DNA of 64,000 nucleotides from Nostoc sp. KVJ3. GTDB lineage: Bacteria; Cyanobacteriota; Cyanobacteriia; Cyanobacteriales; Nostocaceae. Location: contig NZ_WWFG01000001.1 in NCBI RefSeq assembly GCF_026127265.1, positions 1,899,501-1,963,500 on the forward strand, in the 5' to 3' direction. The number at the start of each line of letters is the position of its first letter. The stretch's first letter is position 1. This document shows, piece after piece, positions 8,285-17,239 of the stretch. The notes beneath the pieces are model-generated. The model searched no databases and was not told the DNA's origin. It saw only the letters and a list, made by a program, of their open reading frames with translations. The translations under genes were made by a program, and so were the position numbers.

Positions 8285-10438
8285 CTACAGATTTTTGACG
8301 ATCGCACCAAAGTCAGCAAGAACACGGGCATGATTCCGAACTAATCCTAGCAGATGTAATCGATTCCGCTTAATTTCTGGATTGGAGTCCATAACTAATA
8401 CGCTATCTGGGCCATCAAAGAAGTTACTAACTGTCGGAGCAATTTTTGCTAGTGCTGCTACTAACAGTTGATAATTTCGTGTCTGCTGTGCTGTTTGAGT
8501 TTGCGGTACTGATTCGATTAAAGCATTATACAAAGCTGCCTCAGAGGGCTTTTGAAATAATTCTGGACGAACTACCGTTGTCGGTTCTAGCTGTTTGGTA
8601 TCCAAATCACCTTGGGCGGCTAATCGTGTGGAACGGTTAACGGTTTCGTAGATGTTATCTAAGGTACTGTCGTTACGGATTTGTTGTAAGTACAAGGCGC
8701 GATCGCGGACATCCAATAAATCTTTTAATGTCCGTTCTGTGTATTCTGGGTCATTTTCTCCCAAAACTGCATTTACCAAGTCGTAATCAATCTGTTTCTC
8801 TTCTTGCAATAAAGTGCGGATGCGTTGTAAGAAAAACTCTTGTAATGCTGTGGTTAATGATGCCCGATCTTTCTGATATTTCTCTGCAAAATCTGTTGCT
8901 ATTTGTGCCAATAAATCATCTAAATTTATTGGTAAATTATAGAACCAGGTAATTTTAACTACAGCATTGGCAGCCCGACGCAAGGCGAAGGGATCGGAGG
9001 AACCAGAGGGAATTAAACCTAAACCAAAGATACTTACCAAGGTATCTAATCTATCTGCCAAACCGACAATTTGACCTGTCAGTGTATCGGGTAAATTGTC
9101 ACCTGCTCCCGTTGGTAAATAATGTTGAAATATTGCCTTTGCTACTTCGGCATCTTCACCACTAGCTAAGGCATATTTTTCTCCCATAATGCCTTGCAAT
9201 TCAGGGAATTCATACACCATTTGAGTAACCAAATCTGCTTTACACAATAAAGCAGCCCGTTGGATTTTTTGGATTTGATTTTCTGCTAATTTTAATTGGG
9301 TAGCAATTCGCTCGGTAATCTTAACTACTCTATCTATTTTGGTACGTACCGAACCCAATTCTTCTTGGAAGGTGACTTTTTCTAACTGTGGTAAAAAGCT
9401 TTCTAAAGGCTTAGTTAAATCAGCTTCGTAGAAAAATCTGCCATCAGCTAATCTGGCACGAATTACCCTTTCATTCCCGACGGCAACAATATCTGATTTC
9501 TTGGGATCGCCGTTAGAAATGGTGATGAAATTGGGTAATAATTCTTGCTCAAAACTACCTGGTTTGAATACAGGAAAATAACGTTGATGAGTTACCATAA
9601 CTTCCGTAATTACCTCAGTTGGTAATTCCAAAAATTCTGGTTCAAATTTCCCCACAACTGTAGAAGGGTATTCTACAAGATTGGTTACTTCCGCTAACAA
9701 ATCGGGGTAAATTACTGTATAACCGCTTAAACTTTCTGCTACCGCCTTTACTTGCTCTTTAATCAGATTTTCCCGTTCTTCTGGGTCAACGGTGACATAA
9801 GCAGACTTGAGGGCGGTAACATAATCGGTAGCTTGGGCAATTGTCACAGGTTCAGGATGTAAAACGCGATGACCTTGGGAAATGCGATCGCTCTGAATCG
9901 TTTTAGAACCATTCACCAATTCTAACGGTAGCACTCTCTCATCTAACAAAGCTACCAGCCAGCGAATTGGTCGAGAAAACCTCCCATCCCCATCTCCCCA
10001 ACGCATCAACCGCTTACCTTCTAAACCCCAAATCCACTGGAAAACAAGTTCTGTCAAAATTTCCGCCACGGAACGCCCAGGAATTCTTTTCTGCACAAAG
10101 ACAAATTCCCCTTTGTCAGTGGGGCGAAGGAACAGTGCATCTAGTTCCACACCTTGCTTTTTGGCAAAGCCTACTGCTGCTGCTGTGGGCTGACCATCTT
10201 TAAAGGCGGCTTGGGCGGGAGGCCCTTTAATTTCTTCTTCTCGGTCTGCTTGCTGTGATGGTAGACCTTTAATCAATACCGCCAAACGCCGAGGAGTACC
10301 GTACACCTGGACACTTTCACTCTGAAGGCTATTTGCTTCCAAACTTTGGGGAATGCGTTCTCGCCACTGTATTAAGGCATCACTGAGAAAGCTTGCAGGT
10401 AATTCTTCTGTACCAACTTCTAATAAAAACGCAGGCAT
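8285..10438 (-). CDS. glyS: Glycyl-tRNA synthetase beta subunit
   Basis: The 717-residue protein begins MPAFLLEVGTEELPASFLSDAL, the hallmark of bacterial GlyRS beta chains, and continues with MRWGDGDGRFSRPIRWLVALL, VMVTHQRYFPVF, FYEADLTKPLESF, an HD-like segment (LCKADLVTQMVYEFPELQGIMG) and GLADRLDTLVSIFGLGLIPSGSSDPFALRRAA. The C-terminal anticodon-binding domain is present. It pairs with a separate alpha subunit (glyQ) to charge tRNA-Gly; glyQ is not in the window. Length is normal. Confidence 0.97.
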   Translation of the reverse strand: MPAFLLEVGTEELPASFLSDALIQWRERIPQSLEANSLQSESVQVYGTPRRLAVLIKGLPSQQADREEEIKGPPAQAAFKDGQPTAAAVGFAKKQGVELDALFLRPTDKGEFVFVQKRIPGRSVAEILTELVFQWIWGLEGKRLMRWGDGDGRFSRPIRWLVALLDERVLPLELVNGSKTIQSDRISQGHRVLHPEPVTIAQATDYVTALKSAYVTVDPEERENLIKEQVKAVAESLSGYTVIYPDLLAEVTNLVEYPSTVVGKFEPEFLELPTEVITEVMVTHQRYFPVFKPGSFEQELLPNFITISNGDPKKSDIVAVGNERVIRARLADGRFFYEADLTKPLESFLPQLEKVTFQEELGSVRTKIDRVVKITERIATQLKLAENQIQKIQRAALLCKADLVTQMVYEFPELQGIMGEKYALASGEDAEVAKAIFQHYLPTGAGDNLPDTLTGQIVGLADRLDTLVSIFGLGLIPSGSSDPFALRRAANAVVKITWFYNLPINLDDLLAQIATDFAEKYQKDRASLTTALQEFFLQRIRTLLQEEKQIDYDLVNAVLGENDPEYTERTLKDLLDVRDRALYLQQIRNDSTLDNIYETVNRSTRLAAQGDLDTKQLEPTTVVRPELFQKPSEAALYNALIESVPQTQTAQQTRNYQLLVAALAKIAPTVSNFFDGPDSVLVMDSNPEIKRNRLHLLGLVRNHARVLADFGAIVKNL

Positions 10439-10740
10439 AGGTCACTGTTTTCAACTTTGCGTAGCTCAACTTTATCAGTTATTATCTGGCGATCGCTCGT
10501 GATTTTTAGGTAATAAACCTTGCTACGTACATCAAAATAGACAAAGTACGGATTAGGTTTATTAGATAGACTTGGCATTTTCTCCAAAAATTTAAAAAAC
10601 AAGTGTTTCTCTTCATGAATTTATTACACTTGCTACCGTACTTTTATGCAGTATTTACTTATACATATCGATATCGTAAACTTCATGATGTCTGATGTCT
10701 TGATATTTGCACCATGACAATCAATTTTGGAGTTATGACC

Positions 10741-11331
10741 ATGAAAAACATTTTTGCCAAAACGGTTGCTATCACAGCAACCAGTGCTGCTCTTAGTGTA
10801 GCGATCGCTGCTGCTGTTAACAACCCGGCTCAAGCTGTTGAGTTCAACTTTAACTGGCTAGGTAATGCCGGTTATTCAGCAACAGGTTCATTCAGTTACG
10901 ATGAGGCTACAGCACCCACAATCATTTCCGAAAGTGGTAGTGGAGCGACCAAATTTTTACAATCCTTGAATGTCTCCTTCTTAGACCCATCTAAAAATCT
11001 TCTGGGAACTTATAACACCGTTACTGGTGGGGTATCACAATCTAGCTTCTTCGCTTTCAACTTTGATACAGCCACTCAGAAATTGTTTGGCCCCTTGGAT
11101 ATAGCAGGAGGAACGGGTGTAATTGGAGAATATTTCTTCAATGGAACGGTTGGCAACTCTTTGGCATTACGTCAGGATGTAGATCAAAAGGGAACTTCAA
11201 CATTAGTAGATCAAAATCTTGGTTCTATTCAGGTATCCAAAGTTCCTGAGCCTACTTCTCTGTTGGGTTTAGTGGCGTTAGGGATGTTGGGTGTAGGCTC
11301 AACCCTGAAGAAAAAGCAAGCCTCTTGCTAG
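10741..11331 (+). CDS. PEP-CTERM sorting domain-containing exported protein
   Basis: The 196-residue product has a signal peptide (MKNIFAKTVAITATSAALS to NPAQA, cleavage near residue 34), a beta-rich middle rich in Gly, Ser and Thr, and a C-terminal PEP-CTERM tag: VPEPTSLLG, a hydrophobic helix (LGLVALGMLGVGS) and a basic end (LKKKQ). Such tags are processed by an exosortase and direct proteins to the cell surface or exopolysaccharide; no exosortase gene lies here. The frame opens at 10714, but GGAG at 10729-10732 is 8 bases before ATG 10741, which also gives a clean signal peptide. A strong hairpin follows at 11443-11480. Confidence 0.88.
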   Translation: MKNIFAKTVAITATSAALSVAIAAAVNNPAQAVEFNFNWLGNAGYSATGSFSYDEATAPTIISESGSGATKFLQSLNVSFLDPSKNLLGTYNTVTGGVSQSSFFAFNFDTATQKLFGPLDIAGGTGVIGEYFFNGTVGNSLALRQDVDQKGTSTLVDQNLGSIQVSKVPEPTSLLGLVALGMLGVGSTLKKKQASC

Positions 11332-11442
11332 AAAGTAGGGCTTCCTAGTTAGAGGTTGCCAAATTTAGTTTAATGAATTTTCATTCTAGCTCTAATAGTT
11401 CAGCAGACTATTGAGTTTATCATCCAACCTTATCGGTTAGCG

Positions 11443-11480
11443 ATCGCTCGAATACTTGTGTTAATAAGTATTCGAGCGAT
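11443..11480. terminator. Strong hairpin after the PEP-CTERM gene
   Basis: A perfect 15-bp inverted repeat (ATCGCTCGAATACTT / AAGTATTCGAGCGAT) with an 8-base loop contains an embedded HIP1-like site. No T-run follows, so it is either a factor-dependent end, an mRNA stabiliser or a repeat. Confidence 0.5.
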
Positions 11481-11531
11481 TATAATCAAAAAATTTCACT
11501 AAGAGTACTCCAAGTAAAAAAATGCCCAATT

Positions 11532-11615
11532 GTCATTGCGAGCGAAGCGAAGCAATCCCAAGGGCTGTGATTGCTTCGCTTCGCTCTCTACGAGACGCTA
11601 CGCGAACGCAATGAC
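11532..11615. repeat. Palindromic GTCATTGCGAGCGAAGCG element, copy A
   Basis: The left arm GTCATTGCGAGCGAAGCGAAG pairs with a right arm ending CGCAATGAC. The right arm is split by an insert reading CTCTACGAGACGCTACGCGAA, itself a small Nostoc-type repeat. Related copies are at 33119-33178, 41098-41266, 45845-45929 and 47574-47695. Confidence 0.8.
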
Positions 11616-11706
11616 GGGTTTTAGATCATTTATTTTTTGGAACACTCTAAAATCGGCATGACTACAACAATCAGCGCTACTTTTGCTACTGCGTAAGTGC
11701 TAATAA

Positions 11707-11874
11707 CTAGCCCTTTCAAGGTGACTCGTAGAATCTCTTCTTTTCTCTCTGTGTTCTCTGTGCCTCTGCGGTTTAAAAGTATTTTATTTAACCACAGAGG
11801 TGCAGAAAACACAGAGGTAAGAAGTTAAAGAGGAGTTTCTTGACCAACATTTTTACCCACCTTGAAAGGGCTAG
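11707..11874. repeat. 168-bp element with 17-bp terminal inverted repeats
   Basis: The ends CTAGCCCTTTCAAGGTG (11707-11723) and CACCTTGAAAGGGCTAG (11858-11874) are perfect inverted copies. Inside is a second inverted repeat built on CTCTGTGTTCTCTGTGCCTC and its opposite (about 11741-11820). No protein is encoded, so it is MITE-like; transposition is inferred only from structure. Confidence 0.65.
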
Positions 11875-11955
11875 TCCTATTCACTACAAAATAATCTCAA
11901 GATTTTTTACATTACTTAATCTAGCTTGACTTATTCTCGCCTACTTACACAAACT

Positions 11956-11996
11956 AAGTCCGCCTATCGCGCTTCGCACACCATGCATGCAGACTT
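11956..11996. repeat. AAGTCCGCCTATCGCGC repeat
   Basis: The sequence runs from AAGTCCGCCTATCGCGC to GCAGACT and matches, inverted, the segment at 62785-62826. It is an interspersed repeat of unknown role. Confidence 0.55.
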
Positions 11997-12453
11997 AAGG
12001 AATTTTAAACCCACAGAGGTGAGTTTTTACACTCATTTAGATGCTCCCCACCAGTGTTTAAAAATTACTGCCTTTGAACTACTGAAAAAATCAGATACTC
12101 ATTAATAGACCTCTTGCAAAAGTATCTTTTGTAAGAGAGGAGAAATGGTTTTTTCTTACCCCTTTACCTTTTTAGCGACTTCTGTAATAAATGTCATGAA
12201 TGAAATACTGATGACTTGGTTAAAAATACTTCATGTGCCAGTTTAAAAGGCGGAATGTGGCTTATATGCACGAGATTAAATATGATGTTACAATTTCCTA
12301 AGTGTAAATTTGACGATTAAATTCACTATTAAATGAGTGAGCAATTATCATATATATGGTGAGAAATTTAAATCAGTGAAAGTTATTAGTTATCAGTTAA
12401 CACTGGTAATTAGTTACCAGACGTGAAGAGACTTTATCCAAGCGAAAAACTGA

Positions 12454-12706
12454 TATAGGAATCATATTTGATTTTTGAACAAAATTAGGTATTGTAGGGG
12501 AGTCAGTGCGTTGCGGTGAATCCAGCGCTGTAGGCGGGTTTCCCAACCTAGGCGACTGGTGAATCCGAAGGGATGTTCCCTCCGTTGTGGCAACTGGCAT
12601 TGTGTTAGAACGAAGTTTGTAACGCACCATTATCAAGGGTTTGGTGCCGTATTCTCCGTGCTAACACACCCTACATATTTTTCAAAAATCAAATAGTAGT
12701 CCTATA
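12454..12706. repeat. 253-bp element with imperfect 26-bp inverted ends
   Basis: The left end, TATAGGA followed by TATTTGATTTTTGAA, is mirrored by TTCAAAAATCAAATAGTAGT and CCTATA at 12681-12706. The interior (12616-12679), with AACGCACCATTATCAAGGG and TTTGGTGCCGTA, recurs inverted at about 58888-58949. A similar outer end also bounds the repeat region 39764-40089. Confidence 0.6.
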
Positions 12707-12893
12707 TATTGATAACCAATAACTGTTAGAATCCAGCTAGAAAATTCTTAACCAGTGTTTGTCGCAATTGTGATTAAAAAAATCATTATCTGCTGAAAAC
12801 CTAAATTTAAATAATAGAAATTAGCATATTCTGCTGAGATTAGCAATAAATTCGCTGATCTCATATTGTCTTCACCAAATTTATAAATAGCTA

Positions 12894-14183
12894 ATGCATA
12901 TTCTAATTTATTCCTACAACTATCATCCAGAGCCGATTGGAATTGCGCCCTTAATGACTGAATTGGCAGAAGGACTAGTAAAGCGAGGTCATAAAGTGCG
13001 GGTAATTACCGGAATGCCTAACTATCCTCAGCGTGAAATTTACGATGAGTATCGGGGTAAATGGTATATTACTGAACATAAAAATGGTGTCACCATTCAA
13101 CGAAGTTACCTCAGAATTAAGTCTAAACCTAACCTCGTAGATCGGCTTTTACTGGAGTTAAGCTTTATTTTCACAAGCTTACCCCAGGCTTTTAAAGGTA
13201 AGCGTCCTGATGTGATTATTTTAACAGTTCCACCTCTACTAGGTATCTTGCCAGCAACAATATTTAGTTGGTTATATAACTGCCCATTAGTTCTAAATGT
13301 GCAAGACATTTTACCAGAAGCTGCCGTGCGGGTTGGGCTACTAAAAAACAAGTGGATGATCCGAACTCTTGCAGCTTTAGAAAAATTTGCGTATCGGACT
13401 GCACACACTATTAGCGTCATCGCTGATGGATTTCGTGACAATTTAGTGAATAAGGGAGTACCTGTTAATAAAATCGTTTGTATTCCCAATTGGGTGAATG
13501 TAAATTTTATTCACCCTTTACCGAAACAGAACAACTCCTGGATATCTAGTCATCAACTCGATGGGAAGTTTGTAGTACTTTATTCGGGCAACATTGCTCT
13601 AACTCAAGGTTTAGAAACAGTAATAGAAGCCGCAGTTTGCTTACGTCATATCAGAGATATTGTCTTTGTTATCGTCGGCGAATCAATAGCATTGCAAAGG
13701 TTGCAGGAATATTGTTTATTAAATGGAGCAGATAATGTTTTGTTGCTGCCGTTGCAGCCACGAGAAAAATTACCCGAAATGCTAGCAGCATCTGATATTG
13801 GGCTGATTGTGCAAAAGCGTAATGTGATTTCGTTCAATATGCCTTCAAAAATACCACTATTATTGGCAAGTGGTCGCCCGATTGTGGGTTCAGTTCCTGC
13901 CACTGGTACTGCTGCTAAAGCAATCGAACTCAGTGGTGGTGGGATAATTGTTGAGCCAGAATCGCCCGATGCAATGGCTGCTGCGGTGTATAACTTGTAT
14001 GCTAATCCGACTCTAGGGACGAAGCTAGGGAAGGCAGGAAGACAGTTTGCTGAAGAAAACTATTCCTTGGAGCAAGCACTCGATCGCTATGAGTGGCTGC
14101 TTTCTAATATTGTTGCAAACCAAAAATCCACTGTGAGTATCTTGCCAAAATTGGATTCTAAAGAATCAGTTGTGGATGGTTGA
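12894..14183 (+). CDS. Glycosyltransferase family 4, WcaI-like
   Basis: The 429-residue GT-B enzyme begins MHILIYSYNYHPEPIGIAPL, with the WcaI/WbuB-type MPNYPQREIYDEYRGKWY segment at about residues 42-59 and VQDILPEAAVRVGLL at about 137-151. The C-terminal donor-binding half has VVLYSGNIALTQGLETVIEA and the FNMPSKIPLLLASGRPIV...GGGIIVEPESPDAMA glycosyltransferase motif. It is expected to transfer a sugar from a nucleotide donor during exopolysaccharide or lipid-linked glycan assembly on the cytoplasmic face. No companion polysaccharide cluster is adjacent. Donor and acceptor cannot be read from sequence. Confidence 0.88.
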   Translation: MHILIYSYNYHPEPIGIAPLMTELAEGLVKRGHKVRVITGMPNYPQREIYDEYRGKWYITEHKNGVTIQRSYLRIKSKPNLVDRLLLELSFIFTSLPQAFKGKRPDVIILTVPPLLGILPATIFSWLYNCPLVLNVQDILPEAAVRVGLLKNKWMIRTLAALEKFAYRTAHTISVIADGFRDNLVNKGVPVNKIVCIPNWVNVNFIHPLPKQNNSWISSHQLDGKFVVLYSGNIALTQGLETVIEAAVCLRHIRDIVFVIVGESIALQRLQEYCLLNGADNVLLLPLQPREKLPEMLAASDIGLIVQKRNVISFNMPSKIPLLLASGRPIVGSVPATGTAAKAIELSGGGIIVEPESPDAMAAAVYNLYANPTLGTKLGKAGRQFAEENYSLEQALDRYEWLLSNIVANQKSTVSILPKLDSKESVVDG

Positions 14184-14238
14184 AAGATATGGGGCACAAC
14201 ATTTCTGTTAGCAGTAGTGGGAAGTTTAACCCTTTCTG

Positions 14239-14612
14239 AGAGGATGTTTTAAAAGCGGTTTGCTGTAATTTTAAGCACTTTTAGATCCCCCCTAACCCCC
14301 CTTAAAAAAGCTACGGTGTATACACAAGTCGAATTACCCCCCTTAATCCCCCCTTATAAAGGGAGGAAACCGGAAATCTAGTTCCCTCCCCTTTATAAGG
14401 GGAGGGTTAGGGTGGGGTAAAACCTTGGTTAATCAGCTATTTCAGACTTGTGTATACACGGTAGCTTAAAAAAGGGGGGAACCGGAATCAAAGTCCCCTT
14501 TTTAAGGGGAGCCACTGCGTTGGGCGGGTTCCCCAACTTGAAGCACGTGGCGTGGATTTAGGGGGATCTAAAATATTTTTCTATCGATGAGAGGACTTTT
14601 AAAACATCCTCT
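14239..14612. repeat. Composite nested repeat, outer layer
   Basis: A 17-bp perfect inverted repeat (AGAGGATGTTTTAAAAG at 14239-14255; inverse at 14596-14612) bounds a TAGATCCCCCCTAACCCCCC...GGGGGATCTAAAA palindromic layer, which is itself interrupted by the 154-bp element at 14312-14465. A copy of the outer and middle layers without the inner insert is at 54571-54739. Confidence 0.75.
14312..14465. mobile_element. 154-bp MITE-like element with 8-bp target duplication
   Basis: The ends GCTACGGTGTATACACAAGT and ACTTGTGTATACACGGTAGC are inverted copies with one mismatch. TTAAAAAA flanks it on both sides (14304-14311 and 14466-14473), an 8-bp target-site duplication that splits a CCCCTTAAAAAAGGGG palindrome. 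No coding capacity; presumably moved by a transposase encoded elsewhere. A 135-bp relative is at 22865-22999 and a degenerate one at 61679-61776. Confidence 0.8.
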
Positions 14613-15508
14613 GAGTAAAAAAGTGAGATTCCCTGCTCAGAATTTATGATGGGCGACAAATATAAAACCATAATTGGACAAATTAAATCACCCAAATGGG
14701 TGAGTTAGGAATCAACCGATCGGATGACCTAAGTGTAGGAAGTTGAAACTGCTCAAAAATAGGAATCTAGAAAATACTGATTGATTGTATGTTTTTCTCC
14801 GTGAGGACAACTGGATGAAATTCGCAACCTTGATTAATAAAGCTGAATTAATCAGCGTAGGCGTAGCCCACAAAAGGCATCGCTGCATACCTTTTCTTCC
14901 TTAAGGTCAGTACTCACTACGACTTAAGAGCGATAAACTCGTCTATAACTTATACAAATCCAGTCTCATGCTCATCTCATGAGTGATCGCCTTGAATTTG
15001 CCGATCTTCTACAAGAGTCAAGTTAAGGATGCAGTATCTTCAGATATAGATTTAAAAGCATCTGGAGATAGTTCCACAAGTATGTTAATTGACGGTATCC
15101 TGCGTTTTAGTGATATCCCTACCATACTAGACTCCAGTCATGAATACTACATGAAAACTTGTGTCAATCTGTTTGTGGACGGTATCACCAGATAAGTTGA
15201 TTCACTGCAATCAGATGAACCGTGTTTTCTCTCTTAGTTAAGGCGCTACTTTGATACTGACGAAAAAAGTTTTATAAATTACACTTTAAAAAATTCCTAT
15301 GAGCTAAGTAATGTACAGATTAACCACAACGTGCTGAAAAATACTTGTTCGTTTTAGGTGCTAGACATCGGGAGCGATCGCACAGATACCCAAAATATAT
15401 TTGTCAACAACGTCAAGAAAAAAGGGCTAAAAACTATTCTAAATAATGCTTTTTAGAAAAGAGTAGATTGATTGCCCAAGTCTAAATCCACAAGACGAGT
15501 AACCAAAG

Positions 15509-17095
15509 ATGTCCCATTCTGAGTTCCCTGATTCTTCCCTTCCTGTTGAAATAGAACAGCCTACTGTTACTGATTCTAGTCAAGAATCGCAACCATTGCC
15601 AAAGCGATCGCCTAAGCCACCTCAAAAGCGCCGTTGGCCTCTAATTTTGGGAATTATCCTGTTAATTGGAGGTATTGGTTTTGGTTGGCGCTGGTGGCAA
15701 AATAGTAATGCGAGCAATCCAGCAGCAGGTGGGCCACCCGCTGGTCAACCTATGGCAATTCCCGTCCAGTTAGCAACTGTACAAACTGAAACTGTGCAAG
15801 AGAGTTCAGAGTTTATTGGCTCCTTAGAAGCACCCCAGTCTGTACCAATTAAGCCACAGATTGCAGGGCGAATTAGCCAGATTTCGATCAAAGAGGGCAA
15901 CCGCGTTCAACAAGGGCAAGTAATTATTAGTTTAGAAACTGATGATGCCCAAGCCCAGTTACGACAAAAACAAGCAGCACTAGAACAATCACAGGCAAAT
16001 CTTGCCGAACTCAAAGCTGGGACTCGAAGAGAAATAGTTTCTCAAGCCAAAGCCCAGTTAGATCAGGCTCAAGCAAAATATCAAGATGCCGTATCTGGAT
16101 CCCTACCACAGCAAATTCAACAGGCTGAAGCTCAAGTTAATTCCGCCAAATCCGATCTAGTACTAGCACAAGCACGAGCAACACGATACCAACAATTAAC
16201 AAAAGAAGGGGCAACTTCTCAAGATACCCTAGATGAATACATCAAAAACAAAGATAGTGCCCAAGCAGCGCTAGTTGCAGCCGAGAAAAACTTAGAGCAA
16301 CTCCGCAAAAGCAGAATCGCTAATATCGAGCAGCTAGGTGCTGCTTTAGAACAACAGAAACAATACTATAGACAGCAGGTGAACGGCAACCGCCCAGAAG
16401 ATATTGCCCAAGGGCGATCGCAAGTCAGCCAAGCAGCAGCTGAAGTCCAGTCGGCTCAAGTTCAACTGCGATACACAAAAGTCCTAGCTCCTTTCACGGG
16501 TATTGTTGGTAATATTCCAGTCAAGCTAGGACAGTATGTCGGACAAGGGGATCAACTCACTACATTGACCAAAAACGACTCTTTGGACTTGAATATATCC
16601 ATTCCGTTAGAGCAAGCCAAAAAGTTGCGCTTGGGATTACCTGTGCAAATGTTGAATGCCCAAGGCCAACCCACTACAACAGGTAAGATCAGTTTTATCT
16701 CCCCAAATGCTAGTTCCGATTCGCAGACAGTTTTGGTGAAAGCCAACTTTGGCAATTTGAGAAATCGATTGCTTAATCTTCAGTCAGTGCAAACCAAAGT
16801 CATCTGGAATGAACGCCCAGGAATCTTAATTCCAGTGACAGCAGTATCTCGCCTGGGTGGAGAAACTTTTGTGTTTGTGGCTCAAGAAGCGCCAGCAAAA
16901 ACATCCAAACCTGGAGCGCCATCTTTAGTAGCTCAACAAAAGTCTGTGAAATTGGGAGTTATTCAGGGAAATAATTATCAAGTTCTCGAAGGACTAAAAG
17001 CTGGAGAGAAAATTGTTGTTTCCGGTATTCTCAACATTACCAATGGCGCTTCCATCACTCCTGCACCGACACAATCGGGTAGTCCAAAGCCTTGA
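15509..17095 (+). CDS. RND-type efflux periplasmic adaptor (HlyD/AcrA family)
   Basis: The 528-residue protein has a cytoplasmic N-terminus rich in Pro and Lys, one membrane helix at about residues 44-62 (LILGIILLIGGIGFGWRWW), then a lipoyl/barrel-sandwich half (SVPIKPQIAGRISQISIKEGNRVQQGQVII), a long coiled-coil hairpin rich in Gln and Ala (about 150-300), the second lipoyl half (YTKVLAPFTGIVGNIPVKLGQYV) and the membrane-proximal beta-barrel (GLKAGEKIVVSGILNITNG). It should bridge an inner-membrane RND pump to an outer-membrane channel. No pump or TolC gene follows; the next gene is convergent glgP, so its partner is elsewhere. The hairpin is longer than in AcrA. Confidence 0.9.
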   Translation: MSHSEFPDSSLPVEIEQPTVTDSSQESQPLPKRSPKPPQKRRWPLILGIILLIGGIGFGWRWWQNSNASNPAAGGPPAGQPMAIPVQLATVQTETVQESSEFIGSLEAPQSVPIKPQIAGRISQISIKEGNRVQQGQVIISLETDDAQAQLRQKQAALEQSQANLAELKAGTRREIVSQAKAQLDQAQAKYQDAVSGSLPQQIQQAEAQVNSAKSDLVLAQARATRYQQLTKEGATSQDTLDEYIKNKDSAQAALVAAEKNLEQLRKSRIANIEQLGAALEQQKQYYRQQVNGNRPEDIAQGRSQVSQAAAEVQSAQVQLRYTKVLAPFTGIVGNIPVKLGQYVGQGDQLTTLTKNDSLDLNISIPLEQAKKLRLGLPVQMLNAQGQPTTTGKISFISPNASSDSQTVLVKANFGNLRNRLLNLQSVQTKVIWNERPGILIPVTAVSRLGGETFVFVAQEAPAKTSKPGAPSLVAQQKSVKLGVIQGNNYQVLEGLKAGEKIVVSGILNITNGASITPAPTQSGSPKP

Positions 17096-17178
17096 CGTTT
17101 GTATCAATTGATAACTACCCCGGAAAGTGACAGAAGAGGGATATTTGCGGCGCACGACTGCATCGTAAAATAAAAGGC

Positions 17179-17203
17179 GTTGCTAAACTTAATAATTAGC
17201 AAC
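17179..17203. terminator. Bidirectional hairpin between convergent genes
   Basis: GTTGCTAA (17179-17186) and TTAGCAAC (17196-17203) form an 8-bp stem, extendable by GG/CC outside one mismatch. It lies between the stops of the adaptor gene (17095) and glgP (17240) and can serve both. Confidence 0.55.
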
Positions 17204-17239
17204 ACCTAATCTTGAGTATTTAATAATTACTCAACACTC

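Larger units (their letters stand above)
11332..12893. other. 1.56-kb gap filled with repeats
   Basis: No convincing gene is present. The gap holds a 15-bp-stem hairpin (11443-11480), a GTCATTGCG palindromic element (11532-11615), a 168-bp element with 17-bp inverted ends (11707-11874), a GCGATAGGCGG repeat (11956-11996), a CTCTTGCAAAAG hairpin near 12113-12155 and a 253-bp element (12454-12706). The remainder is AT-rich and non-repetitive, including the presumed promoter of the glycosyltransferase gene. Confidence 0.7.
14184..15508. other. 1.3-kb gap with a nested repeat
   Basis: The first 430 bases hold a three-layer repeat (14239-14612). The rest (14613-15508) carries a short CACCCAAATGGGTG palindrome (about 14689), a GCGTAGGCGTAGCCCAC repeat (about 14858), and a 70-codon GTG frame at 14983-15195 (not credited as a gene). 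The last 150 bases probably hold the promoter of the adaptor gene; a HIP1-like site is at about 15375. Confidence 0.65.

Noticed and set aside
10420..10602. 60-codon minus-strand frame overlapping the glyS start
   Set aside because: It overlaps glyS in another frame without a ribosome site; I cannot support it.
11630..11812. 60-codon minus-strand frame reading RRGTENTERKE
   Set aside because: It is translated from the CACAGAGG-type interspersed repeat.
14983..15195. 70-codon GTG frame in the gap before the adaptor gene
   Set aside because: No ribosome binding site, no recognised motif, and flanked by repeats; it could be a remnant but is not supported.
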